Origin: PXAP01 sp964520585
GTDB lineage: Bacteria > Bacteroidota > Bacteroidia > Bacteroidales > PUMT01
Length of the DNA: 64,000 nucleotides
NCBI GenBank assembly: GCA_964520585.1
Contig: CAZFOO010000006.1
Span: 1 to 64,000, forward strand
Direction of reading: 5' to 3'
The notes under the pieces are model-generated. The model did no database searches, was not told where the DNA came from, and worked only from the letters and a program-made list of their open reading frames with translations. This document shows, one piece after another, positions 7,482 through 16,051 of this stretch. The stretch's first letter is position 1. Every line of letters starts with the position of its first letter. The position numbers and the translations under genes were made by a program.

Positions 7482-9533
7482 TTAACAGGACCTTTCCCCA
7501 TCGATATCTTTAAAATCTATTATGTATTCTTTATTATCCGCTAAAGTAATTTTTGCACCAAGAACTGAATAAGTGTTGGTTACATCAATAATTTCAAATT
7601 TCTTTATAGGTGCTAGTTCCTCCATGGTCCATTCACTGTCATCCATCTTGTGCAGCATAACGGTGATCATCAGCTCCATGGGAGGATTCTTTTCCATTCT
7701 TTTCTTATATGCATAAACTACAGTACTCTCATCTGCCTCGGCATTCCGGTTTTTGTGAATATAACTATTAAGCTGGTCCCATCCACTATAAGCAATAAGG
7801 GCAATTCTTCGTCCATCAATGGCTGCAGTTATAACTTTTTTATTCCCTTCCTCAAACTGTTCTGTTGCCGCATTCTTACCATCAATATGAGGCATTCCAA
7901 AATGGCCTAATGTTAATTCATATTCAAAGGCCAGACGGGACCGGTCTACTCTTATAACACCTCCCGGGATAATAATTTCAGCAAGATCAATTATATAGCC
8001 AACTCCGTTATTCGGGGGCTTTCTCATGATGGCCTGCCTGTAGATAACATCTTCACGCACGCCATTATAAAGCATACTCTGGGAAGTTGTAAATTTCGTA
8101 TTCCTTTCCAGGCTATTTTCCAGAACATGTCCGGTCAAATAAAAATTAATATCATCGCCCCTCAGATCTCTCGGGTCAAGACTGCGAAAACTGTATTCCA
8201 TAGATGTGCCGCCCAGTGGATTCTGATCTTCCCAGGGGAAATGGGTATTGTATACCAGCTTGGAGTAATTCGGGTCGTCATAATATACTTTACCCGGTAT
8301 TATTTCCGAAGTTCCGGTTTTTCCATGATTAACAAGTACCAGTCCGGGATTTTCAAGAATGACTTTATTTGAGCGGTTCCCAAGACTTTCCCACATCCCC
8401 TCGTTCTCTTTGGCTGTCCAGAATGGAGAGTCTTCGGGCAGGGCCAGACATATAAAGGGTAAAAACATGAGAAAGGGACTGGCAGGACAACTATAATTCT
8501 GTACCATATATTCCTTTTGTCCGTAAAACCCAAGACTCGGTATATCATTGTAATAAAAATCTTCCCTGGTGACAAATTGCAACAAAGATCCTGAACAAAG
8601 ACGCCTCGCCCACCCTGCATCAAGAGGGGGAGCTTCCTTTAGCATGAAAGATACGGGAAAGGCCCCCGAAACCCATGTCCGGTAGCAAATACTTCTTGAC
8701 CACATGTTAATGTATCCATCTCTTCCAAAAAAACTGGCAATAGACTCCATTAATGTACGGGCAGATTTCTCAATTATTTCAGCAATCTCAGGATAATACT
8801 CATCACCAAATGTCCTGTTCCAGATCGTGGTATAGACAATAAACAGGCTTATTGAGTAATAGTTATATGTTTGTTCCAGATACCAACCATTACCTGAATG
8901 GTACGAGGCAACCCACAAAAGATGACTTTTTAGCAGGTCGTCATCGATCGAATAACCATATTTTTTAAGAAATGAAAGCGCAATAATATTGAATATACGC
9001 CAGTTATTCTGGGTTGTACGGTGATGAGCCCATTTAGAGATTGTTTCTGCCATCTCGTCTCTTTGCTTTTGGGTAAAATGGGGCCAAAGTGTGTCAGGCA
9101 TCAGCAATAAGGTCTTAAATAGTCCGCCGAACTCACAGGTAAACTGATAGGTGGAATCAGGCAAATCCTCCGGTAACGGTAATGAATTAGGATGACCGGG
9201 GGTCAAGGCATTATATAAATGCAGACAATAATAATCTCTAAGGTTAATATTATGTATTGTTATTCCGGGATCTGTATGGATAAGAGGACCTGCCAGGGTG
9301 AAAGTCCTCTCCAGCGCTTCGAATTCCAATGAACGGTAACGCCAGGCAGGAGCTCCGGGCTGAGGATAGGTTTTACCGGGAACGCGGGGAAATGTCAATG
9401 GCTTTTCTATAGAATCTACATGTGTAAATGCCCTGCCTAACAAATATTTTGCACAATCAATGTAGTGCTTCCTGGTCATTCCTGTAAATGGGCTTAATTT
9501 AAAATCGGGGTTGTTTACTTCAAAGGCTTTCAT
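7482..9533 (-). CDS. DUF2264 domain protein
   Basis: A protein of 683 residues without a clear signal peptide. The first 370 or so residues match DUF2264 as remembered (FTGMTRKHYIDCAKYLL at the start, a helical toroid with YLEQTYNYYSISLF and RDGYINMWSRS). The rest is a beta-rich C-terminal part with YEYELTLGHFGMPH-like strands, as in (alpha/alpha)6-barrel polysaccharide lyases and hydrolases. DUF2264 proteins are common in polysaccharide-degradation regions of Bacteroidota, but a settled reaction is not known to me. It stands divergent from the T9SS glycosidase-like gene, and the intergenic region holds hairpins. A role in oligosaccharide breakdown is inferred from context only. Confidence 0.75.
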   Translation of the reverse strand: MKAFEVNNPDFKLSPFTGMTRKHYIDCAKYLLGRAFTHVDSIEKPLTFPRVPGKTYPQPGAPAWRYRSLEFEALERTFTLAGPLIHTDPGITIHNINLRDYYCLHLYNALTPGHPNSLPLPEDLPDSTYQFTCEFGGLFKTLLLMPDTLWPHFTQKQRDEMAETISKWAHHRTTQNNWRIFNIIALSFLKKYGYSIDDDLLKSHLLWVASYHSGNGWYLEQTYNYYSISLFIVYTTIWNRTFGDEYYPEIAEIIEKSARTLMESIASFFGRDGYINMWSRSICYRTWVSGAFPVSFMLKEAPPLDAGWARRLCSGSLLQFVTREDFYYNDIPSLGFYGQKEYMVQNYSCPASPFLMFLPFICLALPEDSPFWTAKENEGMWESLGNRSNKVILENPGLVLVNHGKTGTSEIIPGKVYYDDPNYSKLVYNTHFPWEDQNPLGGTSMEYSFRSLDPRDLRGDDINFYLTGHVLENSLERNTKFTTSQSMLYNGVREDVIYRQAIMRKPPNNGVGYIIDLAEIIIPGGVIRVDRSRLAFEYELTLGHFGMPHIDGKNAATEQFEEGNKKVITAAIDGRRIALIAYSGWDQLNSYIHKNRNAEADESTVVYAYKKRMEKNPPMELMITVMLHKMDDSEWTMEELAPIKKFEIIDVTNTYSVLGAKITLADNKEYIIDFKDIDGERSC

Positions 9534-9636
9534 TCGAATAAATCAGGTTTGTCAAATTAATATTCAATTATTTACTAAAGCATGGTATTCATCTGTTCAT
9601 ATCTATTATTTATTTGTCAGATGGAACTCGCCATGC

Positions 9637-9666
9637 AATGATCATAGTCGTGTATGATCATTTTTT
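9637..9666 (+). terminator. Terminator-like hairpin in a divergent region
   Basis: Perfect 10-bp stem AATGATCATA / TATGATCATT with a 6-nt loop, followed by four more T on the plus strand. No plus-strand gene lies upstream to be terminated (the DUF2264 gene runs away from it). It may be an attenuator in a long leader of the gene at 9863 or a chance hairpin. Confidence 0.4.
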
Positions 9667-9667
9667 A

Positions 9668-9775
9668 TAATGGCTCGTTTCGTATTCTGTATTTCACTCG
9701 GATGGATCCCCATGTTTTATTCATATCTTTTTGTGATACGCAGTATCATGGGGATTTTTTCGTATAAAGTACAGT
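9668..9775. repeat. Nested-hairpin repeat, copy A
   Basis: The outer stem is ATCCCCATG (9706-9714) with CATGGGGAT (9747-9755). The loop starts with T-TTTATTCATATCTTTTTGT and ends in an inner hairpin GATAC-GCA-GTATC (9735-9747) that abuts the 3' outer arm. TTTTTT follows the outer stem. The flanks (TTTCACTCGGATGG before, TTCGTATAAAGTA after) resemble the other copies near 25.3 and 57.5 kb. Confidence 0.7.
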
Positions 9776-9862
9776 CATTAAATAAAAAATAAATATATAA
9801 ATTTAAAGCTTTATAAAATAACTCATCTTGATTTATTTATTTCTCTCAAGCAATTTTAACTG

Positions 9863-12403
9863 ATGCGCGGATTCATTTATATTTTAATAAACTGCTTTAT
9901 TTTAATCTGTACAAACTCATACATCTATGGAAGAGCAAATCAGTCTGATTTACCTTTTTCTGTAAATGAAACAAATATAACTATTTGGAATGGGGAGAAA
10001 TATGTCCCTGTTTTTTTAAAAGGAATAAATCTGGGAATAGCAGTGCCAGGAACATTTCCAGGCGAATTAAAAGCTTCACGCAATGATTATGGAAGATGGA
10101 TCAGTCAAATCAGGGATGCCGGCTTTAACGCCATACGTACTTACACCCTTCACTTTCCATGGTTTTACGAAGTGCTGGATTCATTTAACCTGGCAAACCC
10201 GAATGCACCGCTTTTTCTGCTTCAGGGTGTATGGCTTGAAGAGGAGCATCCCGGTTTTTATGGCGATCTTCATCAGTTATCTGAATCTTTCATTGATGAG
10301 ATAGAAACTAATATCGATTGTATTCATGGCAACAAAATAATCACTCACAGATTTGGCAAGGCCTACGGTGAATACACCACAGATGTTTCCCGTTGGGTTA
10401 TGGGTTATATTATTGGCAGAGAGGTATCATCTCAGGAAGTTTTGCTTACCGACGAGATTAACCAGGGAATAACGGGATACCAGGGACGATATTTTTCTAT
10501 TGACCAAACGAAACCAACAGAGTCATGGTTTGTAAAAAAAATGGATCACCTGGTTGCTTATGAAAATGATATTTACAATACTCAAAGGCCGGTAAGTGTT
10601 TCAAGCTGGCCTACTCTTGATCCTCTTTATCACCCGACTGAATTGAGCAGGATGGAAGATACAGCATTCATTGACCTTTCAGCTACTGATTTTTCAAGAG
10701 CTGAAGCAGGAATGTTCATCAGTTACCACGCATATCCCTACTATCCTGATTTCATAAGCCGTTCACCTGAATATGTAAATTCTTACGATGCTTACGGAAA
10801 AAATTCCTATTTGGGATATCTTACCGTTCTCAAGGAACATTACGGACAAATGCCTCTGATAATTGGTGAATATGGAACTCCTTCAAGTATAGGAATAGCA
10901 CATTATGCCAGTAGCGGCATACATCATGGAGGGGCAGACGAAAACAAACAGGGGCTGGATAAACTAAGAATGCTGGATAATATCTATAGTTCAGGTGCAG
11001 GAGGAGGAATCCAGTTTGCATGGATGGATGAATGGTTCAAAAGGACCTGGCTGACTGATCCACTGGATTATCAGCCTGAATGGAGGATATTATGGCACAA
11101 TATAGTTTCGGCAGAACAAAATTTCGGATTGATAGGCTTCAGGCAAGCATCGCGCAAATACCAGCCGTGGGAGGAGTTCTGCAGCGATTGTTTTGTCAGG
11201 TCAGTGAAAGCATTCTCAGATTATACCTATATGAATATAAGGTTGAATACATCCGGATTTCTTGGGGTGACGGATACCTTGTGGATTGCTATAGATACAT
11301 ATGCCGAGGAACTCGGAGAATCAGTATTACCTGCGGGACAGATTACCGGAAACAGAGCAGAATTTTTGATGATGATCACAAATCATTCATGCGAATTATA
11401 TGTTACTGAGGCCTATGACCAGTTTGGGAAATGGCATGGAACGGCCTCTGACGAACAAAAGTTTCATTCAACCGCAACAAATGGATCGCCATGGAAACTT
11501 GTGAAACTAAAGAACAATTATTTTGATCAGGAATTACAATATATCGGGAAACTTGAATTTCAAAGGATAGATCATCCCCCATCAAGCAATGATATGGTGA
11601 TTCTTGATACTTTTAATATAGATATTCATCTTCCGTGGACTCTCATAAATTTTACACATCCCGGCGAAATGCGTGTCATCCATGATAACCGGGAATATCC
11701 CGGTTATCAGGATACAATTTCCGACGGAGTGGCATTAACTATTGTTCACAAAGAAGAGCTCCACAAAACTTCACAGCGTTTCAGGTGGGACGCTTGGCAT
11801 GAAGTAACCGGTATCGAGGAATACAAAAAAGCATCATATTTTATTATGAAAGAAAATCTTCACGATATGCCGGGTAATCCCGTGGCAGTGAGGGATAATT
11901 ACACTATGTCCCTTAATGAAACAATTTTGGTCACCGCCGCCAATGGTGTATTGAAAAATGACATGTCTCTGGATGGTGCTGATATGACCGCACATCTTGT
12001 AAATGGCAGTAATTCAGGAGACCTTATTCTCTATAAGGATGGCAGTTTTATTTTCCAGCCTGAAAGAGGTGTTGCCGGAGAAATAGATTTTACTTATAAA
12101 GCAATTGCCGCCGGCAAATCCTCCGAACCGGTCACCGTTTCCCTGAATATTGAAGGCCTTTCCAAAGGAGATGGGTTTATCCGTTTATATCCTAATCCCG
12201 GGAACGGACTTTTCGCAATAGAATCTTCTTCTGTAATCGATTATGCAGAAGTTTTCAACCTCGATGGCCGGTTGATGTTAAGGGCCAATATAAGGTCAAA
12301 ACATCACAGTCTTGATCTCACTCATTTCTCCCCCGGTACATATATAATAAAAATATTCAGCGGCGAACAGTCTTTAATGAGAAAAGCTGTCCTGATCAGA
12401 TAA
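9863..12403 (+). CDS. Secreted glycoside hydrolase-like protein with T9SS sorting domain
   Basis: A protein of 846 residues. A signal peptide covers about residues 1-24. Residues 45-430 look like a TIM-barrel glycosidase or transglycosylase: VFLKGINLGIAVPGTFPGE, DAGFNAIRTYTLHFPWFYEV, MPLIIGEYGTPSS and a late FAWMDEWFKRTW. The glutamate of IIGEYG may be the catalytic nucleophile, by analogy with clan GH-A enzymes. A beta-rich middle follows, then a cadherin/Ig-like domain around 670-770, and a T9SS type A sorting domain (LYPNPGNGLF, then GTYIIKI). It should be exported through the outer membrane and attached to or released from the surface. It is divergent from DUF2264, fitting polysaccharide use. 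The GH family is not assigned. Confidence 0.78.
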   Translation: MRGFIYILINCFILICTNSYIYGRANQSDLPFSVNETNITIWNGEKYVPVFLKGINLGIAVPGTFPGELKASRNDYGRWISQIRDAGFNAIRTYTLHFPWFYEVLDSFNLANPNAPLFLLQGVWLEEEHPGFYGDLHQLSESFIDEIETNIDCIHGNKIITHRFGKAYGEYTTDVSRWVMGYIIGREVSSQEVLLTDEINQGITGYQGRYFSIDQTKPTESWFVKKMDHLVAYENDIYNTQRPVSVSSWPTLDPLYHPTELSRMEDTAFIDLSATDFSRAEAGMFISYHAYPYYPDFISRSPEYVNSYDAYGKNSYLGYLTVLKEHYGQMPLIIGEYGTPSSIGIAHYASSGIHHGGADENKQGLDKLRMLDNIYSSGAGGGIQFAWMDEWFKRTWLTDPLDYQPEWRILWHNIVSAEQNFGLIGFRQASRKYQPWEEFCSDCFVRSVKAFSDYTYMNIRLNTSGFLGVTDTLWIAIDTYAEELGESVLPAGQITGNRAEFLMMITNHSCELYVTEAYDQFGKWHGTASDEQKFHSTATNGSPWKLVKLKNNYFDQELQYIGKLEFQRIDHPPSSNDMVILDTFNIDIHLPWTLINFTHPGEMRVIHDNREYPGYQDTISDGVALTIVHKEELHKTSQRFRWDAWHEVTGIEEYKKASYFIMKENLHDMPGNPVAVRDNYTMSLNETILVTAANGVLKNDMSLDGADMTAHLVNGSNSGDLILYKDGSFIFQPERGVAGEIDFTYKAIAAGKSSEPVTVSLNIEGLSKGDGFIRLYPNPGNGLFAIESSSVIDYAEVFNLDGRLMLRANIRSKHHSLDLTHFSPGTYIIKIFSGEQSLMRKAVLIR

Positions 12404-12663
12404 TATAATGACCACTTACCTGCAAAGCCTGGCTATTGTATTGATTTCTTTGATACTTCTTTTCAGTACAACAAATCCGCGATATGATATCAGTACTTTC
12501 AGATCAGTTGAATCCAAATGCTTTTTTATTATTCTTCGGCCCATAGTCAACGAAGCAGTTAAGTTTTCAATTGATGGAAAATTAATGTACTTTTATATAG
12601 TAAAACTTTTATGCCACAACCATCGCAGTATAAAACGTGTATTGGAATTAACGAAGTAATAAT
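12404..12663. other. 260-bp gap between the T9SS protein and cutC
   Basis: The stretch holds a small open frame (12408-12659) with one hydrophobic segment, but its composition looks like non-coding AT-rich DNA. No terminator or promoter box is evident. Confidence 0.4.
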
Positions 12664-13332
12664 ATGATTCTTGAAATTGCATCCTTTAGTATTGAAGCGG
12701 CAGAGATTGCTGCCAGTCACGGTGCTGACCGTATTGAATTTTGCCATAATTACGAGGAAGGCGGTGTTTCCCCACCATTGACGGAAGTTAAAGAATTAAC
12801 CACGAAAATCCATAACCCTGTTTTTGTAATGATCAGACCACGCCCCGGAAATTTCACATATAGCTCTTCAGAGTTGAGTGTAATGAAAACAAACATTATT
12901 GCCATGAAACAGGTGGGTGCTGACGGTTTTGTTTTTGGTATTCTGAATTCTGAGAATGAACTGGACATAAAAAATTGTTCTGACTTGGTTAATACTGCGA
13001 TGCCCCTGCCCTGCACTCTTCACCGGGCTTTTGATGATACTCCGGATAATATTAAAACATTACAGGCAGCTGTAGACTGTGGTTTTGCCAGAATACTGAG
13101 TTCGGGAGGAAAAGGAAGCGTGGTTGAAAATATTAAAACTCTTGAATTACTTATACGGAAAGCCTCTGATCAGATCATAATCATGCCTGGTGGTGGATTA
13201 AGGAGTAATAGTATGGATCTGCTGAAAGAGGCCGGAGCAAGAGAGTTTCACAGCTCATGTATTACCGGGCGGCAGACCTTACTTCCTGATTCCGAAGAGA
13301 TCAAACTTCTGAAAAACAAATTGTTATCCTGA
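12664..13332 (+). CDS. cutC: CutC family protein
   Basis: A protein of 222 residues, a little under the usual 240-250, forming a TIM barrel. Family motifs are visible: GADRIEFCHNYEEGGVSPP near residues 20-38, VMIRPRPGNFTYS, LHRAFDD (about 119-125), RILSSGGKGS and the late IMPGGGLRSNS and EFHSSC. The family was named for copper homeostasis in E. coli, but its real activity is unsettled. It stands alone on the plus strand after the T9SS glycosidase-like gene. CutC genes in Bacteroidota are often next to glycoside hydrolase genes, so a role in sugar metabolism is possible. No regulatory site was found. Confidence 0.9.
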   Translation: MILEIASFSIEAAEIAASHGADRIEFCHNYEEGGVSPPLTEVKELTTKIHNPVFVMIRPRPGNFTYSSSELSVMKTNIIAMKQVGADGFVFGILNSENELDIKNCSDLVNTAMPLPCTLHRAFDDTPDNIKTLQAAVDCGFARILSSGGKGSVVENIKTLELLIRKASDQIIIMPGGGLRSNSMDLLKEAGAREFHSSCITGRQTLLPDSEEIKLLKNKLLS

Positions 13333-13525
13333 AAGGTATGATATATAAAATGAGAAGAATAACACCAGAAGAAAATTAATTGCATAAAGATTCTAATTAC
13401 ATCAATTCGGTATCTTTCAGGTATCTACCTGCAACCGGACATATATAAAACAAATTATGAAAGTCCGGCATTCGGGATGATTCCAAATTCCTAAAATAAA
13501 AATAGACGTAGTGGCCTGTTGAATA

Positions 13526-13562
13526 TTAAAAAAAAAGACTTCCTTTATAATTAAAGGAAGTC
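13526..13562 (-). terminator. Rho-independent terminator of slyD
   Basis: A perfect 10-bp stem, GACTTCCTTT (13537-13546) with AAAGGAAGTC (13553-13562), 6-nt loop. The nine A before it on the plus strand give a U tract on the minus strand. It lies about 40 bp past the stop codon of the SlyD gene. Confidence 0.9.
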
Positions 13563-13577
13563 CAGAGTAAGTATAAT

Positions 13578-13604
13578 TAATAAAATGCAAAGTGCATTTT
13601 ATTA
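13578..13604 (-). other. 12-bp stem hairpin over the slyD stop codon
   Basis: TAATAAAATGCA (13578-13589) pairs fully with TGCATTTTATTA (13593-13604) around a 3-nt loop. The stop codon of slyD (13602-13604) is inside the stem. It stands just before the true terminator and could protect the mRNA 3' end or help termination. Confidence 0.6.
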
Positions 13605-14153
13605 GCAACCGCAGTTACAGTTGTCTTTAGCACCTTCACCACCTCCTCCGCAGGGATGGGTGCCTCCACCCTGGTGGACATGTCCATGATCCAACTCTTC
13701 TTTAGTAGCTTCTCGTATCCCGGCAACTTCCCCTTTAAAGAAAAGAGTATCCCCGGCCAGAGGATGGTTAAAATCCATTTTTACTACATCGTCGCCAACT
13801 TCAAGTACGATGCCGTTTAGCCTGTTTCCGGAGTTATCCTGCATGGGAATGGTATTTCCAACCTTAAGAAGATTTTCATCAATATTACCCTCAATCTCAA
13901 ATATATTTTTGGGAAGATCAACAATTGCCTCATCAGAAACCTCTCCATAAGCTTTTGTGGGTTCGAGTTTAAAACTGAAGGGATCACCTTCTTTTAATCC
14001 GCTGATGTTTTGTTCAAAATCAGGGAGGAGGTTACCACGACCATATAGAAATGTTAAAGGTGTGCTTTCTTCAACTTTCTCGACAATTTCACCCTTTTCG
14101 TCATTTACTCTAAGTTCATAAGTAAGTGATACAACTTTGTTTTCTTCAATCAT
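13602..14153 (-). CDS. slyD: SlyD-like FKBP-type peptidyl-prolyl isomerase
   Basis: A protein of 183 residues. It begins with the SlyD pattern (VVSLTYELRVNDEKGEIVE), followed by TPLTFLYGRGNLLPDFEQ and an IF insert-in-flap domain around residues 75-125, then FNHPLAGDTLFFKGEV. The C-terminal tail (about 155-183) is rich in His, Gly and Cys, ending NCNCGC, as in metal-binding SlyD proteins that act as chaperones and feed nickel to hydrogenase. It should be cytoplasmic. It is a single-gene unit with its own terminator, upstream of which an unusual hairpin covers the stop codon. Confidence 0.92.
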   Translation of the reverse strand: MIEENKVVSLTYELRVNDEKGEIVEKVEESTPLTFLYGRGNLLPDFEQNISGLKEGDPFSFKLEPTKAYGEVSDEAIVDLPKNIFEIEGNIDENLLKVGNTIPMQDNSGNRLNGIVLEVGDDVVKMDFNHPLAGDTLFFKGEVAGIREATKEELDHGHVHQGGGTHPCGGGGEGAKDNCNCGC

Positions 14154-14398
14154 AATTACAATATAGTCTTTAATTAAAAATTAGTATATAAATACTTACT
14201 TGCCCACAAATAATTCAGAAAGTATGGGGCCATAAATATTCTTTAGATAATAATTAAACGCAGATCAAACAGAATTATTTGTTGGTGCTTTAATTATTTT
14301 CATTGTGCAAATAAAATGTTATTCAAGGGAATAACCAAAATATGTGTGTATTAATTACAAAATAAATCAAAATTGAGCATGTTGATAAAACATTTTGC

Positions 14399-14453
14399 TA
14401 TTTACTTTGTTTCTAATAAAGTAAGTTGAAACATGTTTATTTTAAACAGGTAA
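14399..14453 (+). repeat. 55-bp identical sequence, left side of gap
   Basis: The 55 bases ending at the last base before the N run are the same as the first 55 bases after it (14554-14608). They begin TATTTACTTTGTTTC and end AAACAGGTAA. An identical contig-end overlap of exactly 55 fits an assembler k-mer overlap rather than a biological duplication. Confidence 0.9.
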
Positions 14454-14553
14454 NNNNNNNNNNNNNNNNNNNNNNNNNNNNNNNNNNNNNNNNNNNNNNN
14501 NNNNNNNNNNNNNNNNNNNNNNNNNNNNNNNNNNNNNNNNNNNNNNNNNNNNN
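14454..14553. other. Assembly gap, 100 N
   Basis: Exactly 100 unknown bases, a conventional placeholder length. The flanks carry the same 55 bp, so the real gap may be zero or negative. Confidence 0.98.
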
Positions 14554-14608
14554 TATTTACTTTGTTTCTAATAAAGTAAGTTGAAACATGTTTATTTTAA
14601 ACAGGTAA
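14554..14608 (+). repeat. 55-bp identical sequence, right side of gap
   Basis: Same sequence as 14399-14453; it starts at the first base after the N run. See the left copy. Confidence 0.9.
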
Positions 14609-14852
14609 TACAAGGAGTCAAAATTTCATCAATAAGTTACAAAATTTGGACTTACAGTATAACCGCTTCGAGTTAACATAATTTTCTTTTTATCCGCCTG
14701 AGTATAAATTGGCTGAAAAAGTTCTAATGTATATTTAAGATATTAAATTATATGTATTTATGAAAAAACGTTGATAAGCTAAAAAAAAATTCGGATATTT
14801 GTAAAATGTTTCACTATCTATTAATTATTTTTTTAATTTAATTTTTTTTATC

Positions 14853-15053
14853 ATGAAAGGCAAAGTAAAATGGTTTGATTCGGCTAAAGGCTATGGTTTC
14901 ATTCAAACCGAAGAAGGCAACGATGTATTTGTACATTACACTGGTATTGAACGTGATGGCTTCAGGGTTCTTGAAGAAGGACAAGAAGTAGAGTTCGAAA
15001 TATCTGATGGCAAAAGAGGCCCGCAGGCTACTAATGTTAAAACTGCTGAATAG
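14853..15053 (+). CDS. Cold-shock family protein (CspA-like)
   Basis: A protein of 66 residues, the usual length for a single cold-shock domain. RNP1 is KGYGFIQ (12-18) and RNP2 is VFVHY (25-29). Such proteins bind single-stranded nucleic acid and melt mRNA structure. The gene is monocistronic, with a strong terminator 35 bp downstream and a long AT-rich upstream region that may act as a thermosensitive leader, as is common for csp genes. The N-run assembly gap lies about 300 bp upstream and does not touch the gene. Confidence 0.95.
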   Translation: MKGKVKWFDSAKGYGFIQTEEGNDVFVHYTGIERDGFRVLEEGQEVEFEISDGKRGPQATNVKTAE

Positions 15054-15088
15054 GAAGATATAAAAACATATTAATTATATCAGCAAGA

Positions 15089-15125
15089 AAAGAGCTCCCT
15101 TGATTAGAGGAGCTCTTTATTTTTT
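15089..15125 (+). terminator. Rho-independent terminator of the cold-shock gene
   Basis: A 10-bp stem AAAGAGCTCC (15089-15098) with GGAGCTCTTT (15109-15118), 10-nt loop, followed by ATTTTTT. Confidence 0.92.
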
Positions 15126-15372
15126 AAAAAAACTGGTATAGTCTTCTATTTGAAATTAATGTCATATTTTAAACCACTTTCCTGCTTTAATCGCTTAGGT
15201 GTTATCCTTTTCAGTTTTCGTCCTGACTTTCATGGATGGAGTAGCTTAATTATTCTTCCCCCTCAGGAAAAACAATTAATATAACAAGCCTATGCACTGT
15301 TGAGTAAACGAATTATCCTGCCTGCCTTATAGGACGTTTCAGTAATGATCAAATTAAATAATGGTGAAGGAA
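15126..15372. other. Gene-free stretch between convergent genes
   Basis: About 250 bp between the cold-shock terminator and the end of the minus-strand outer-membrane gene. No ORF, terminator or repeat was recognised here. Confidence 0.5.
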
Positions 15373-15960
15373 TCAGAACATGAGACCAAAACGGACAACT
15401 GGATTGGTATATACTGAACGGCTGTGATCTGAAATGTCAAACATTACCAGTACATGAAAAAACCTGTCAGGGCCAGCCTGCCTTCTGAGCCCGACTCCTG
15501 TTAACCATGAGGGTCTGAAAAAGCGGTTTTTCCCTGTGTGTTTATCATCCAGGTCAAAATGACTAGCCGGAAGATTGAAATAATTCATTTCTGCATGAAT
15601 AAAAAAGGCTCCATCAATAAACCGGAAAGGCAGGAATTCATTCATATCTTTTATTACTACAAAGTCCGTTAGAGCCATCGGTCCAAAAATATGTGCCCTG
15701 AATACCTGGTTTAATCTCCGGTCATGATAATACTGATATTTGGCACCGATGCCGACATGCCATCTGGGTGTAAGCATGTATCCCGCCAGGGCAGAGCCTT
15801 CAAACTGATTGACCAGACCTAACTCTACACCAATATAGCTGCCATAGAAGTGGCGCCTGGAAATATCCTCCTCGTAAAACGACTGTCCATTAGCATGTAA
15901 GACGGAAAATACTAAAACTTGCAATATGATAAACAGTCGTGTTAATAATTTACTTGTCAT
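15373..15960 (-). CDS. Small predicted outer-membrane beta-barrel protein
   Basis: A protein of 195 residues not matched to a named family. The N-terminus is a signal peptide (LLTRLFIILQVLVFSV, cleavage likely after ANGQ). The rest alternates in hydrophobicity, with GSYIGVELGLV, GYMLTPRWHVGIGAKYQYYH, FIHAEMNYFNL and a terminal VVRFGLMF that ends in Phe, the usual last residue of an outer-membrane barrel. An eight-stranded barrel fits the length. It is a lone minus-strand gene divergent from the SDR gene. Function is unknown. Confidence 0.6.
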   Translation of the reverse strand: MTSKLLTRLFIILQVLVFSVLHANGQSFYEEDISRRHFYGSYIGVELGLVNQFEGSALAGYMLTPRWHVGIGAKYQYYHDRRLNQVFRAHIFGPMALTDFVVIKDMNEFLPFRFIDGAFFIHAEMNYFNLPASHFDLDDKHTGKNRFFRPSWLTGVGLRRQAGPDRFFHVLVMFDISDHSRSVYTNPVVRFGLMF

Positions 15961-16051
15961 TTAGGTTAATAGTTAGTTAAGTGTACTGAAACAACAACAG
16001 TTTTCATTAAATTATTATTTTTACAAAAAAACACAAAAATTACACCAAACC

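Larger units (their letters stand above)
9534..9862. other. 329-bp divergent intergenic region with two hairpins
   Basis: This AT-rich stretch separates the divergent DUF2264 and T9SS-protein genes. It holds a terminator-like hairpin (9637-9666) and one copy of the nested-hairpin repeat family (about 9668-9775). No clear TAnnTTTG box was found on the plus strand before the ATG at 9863. Confidence 0.6.
14154..14852. other. Gene-free AT-rich stretch with a scaffold gap
   Basis: This 699-bp stretch holds no credible gene. It consists of AT-rich sequence, a 100-N run and the duplicated 55-bp contig ends. The last 200 bases before the cold-shock gene, including T-rich tracts, probably hold its promoter and leader, but no clear TAnnTTTG box was found. 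Confidence 0.6.

Noticed and set aside
12408..12659. 83-residue open frame with a hydrophobic start between the T9SS protein and cutC
   Set aside because: AT-rich, low-complexity translation with no recognised domain and no visible ribosome site; starts four bases after the previous stop, which may be chance.
14399..14608. Direct repeats as possible mobile-element ends
   Set aside because: Repeat copies touch the N run exactly on both sides and have the length of a common assembly k-mer, so an artefact is more likely.
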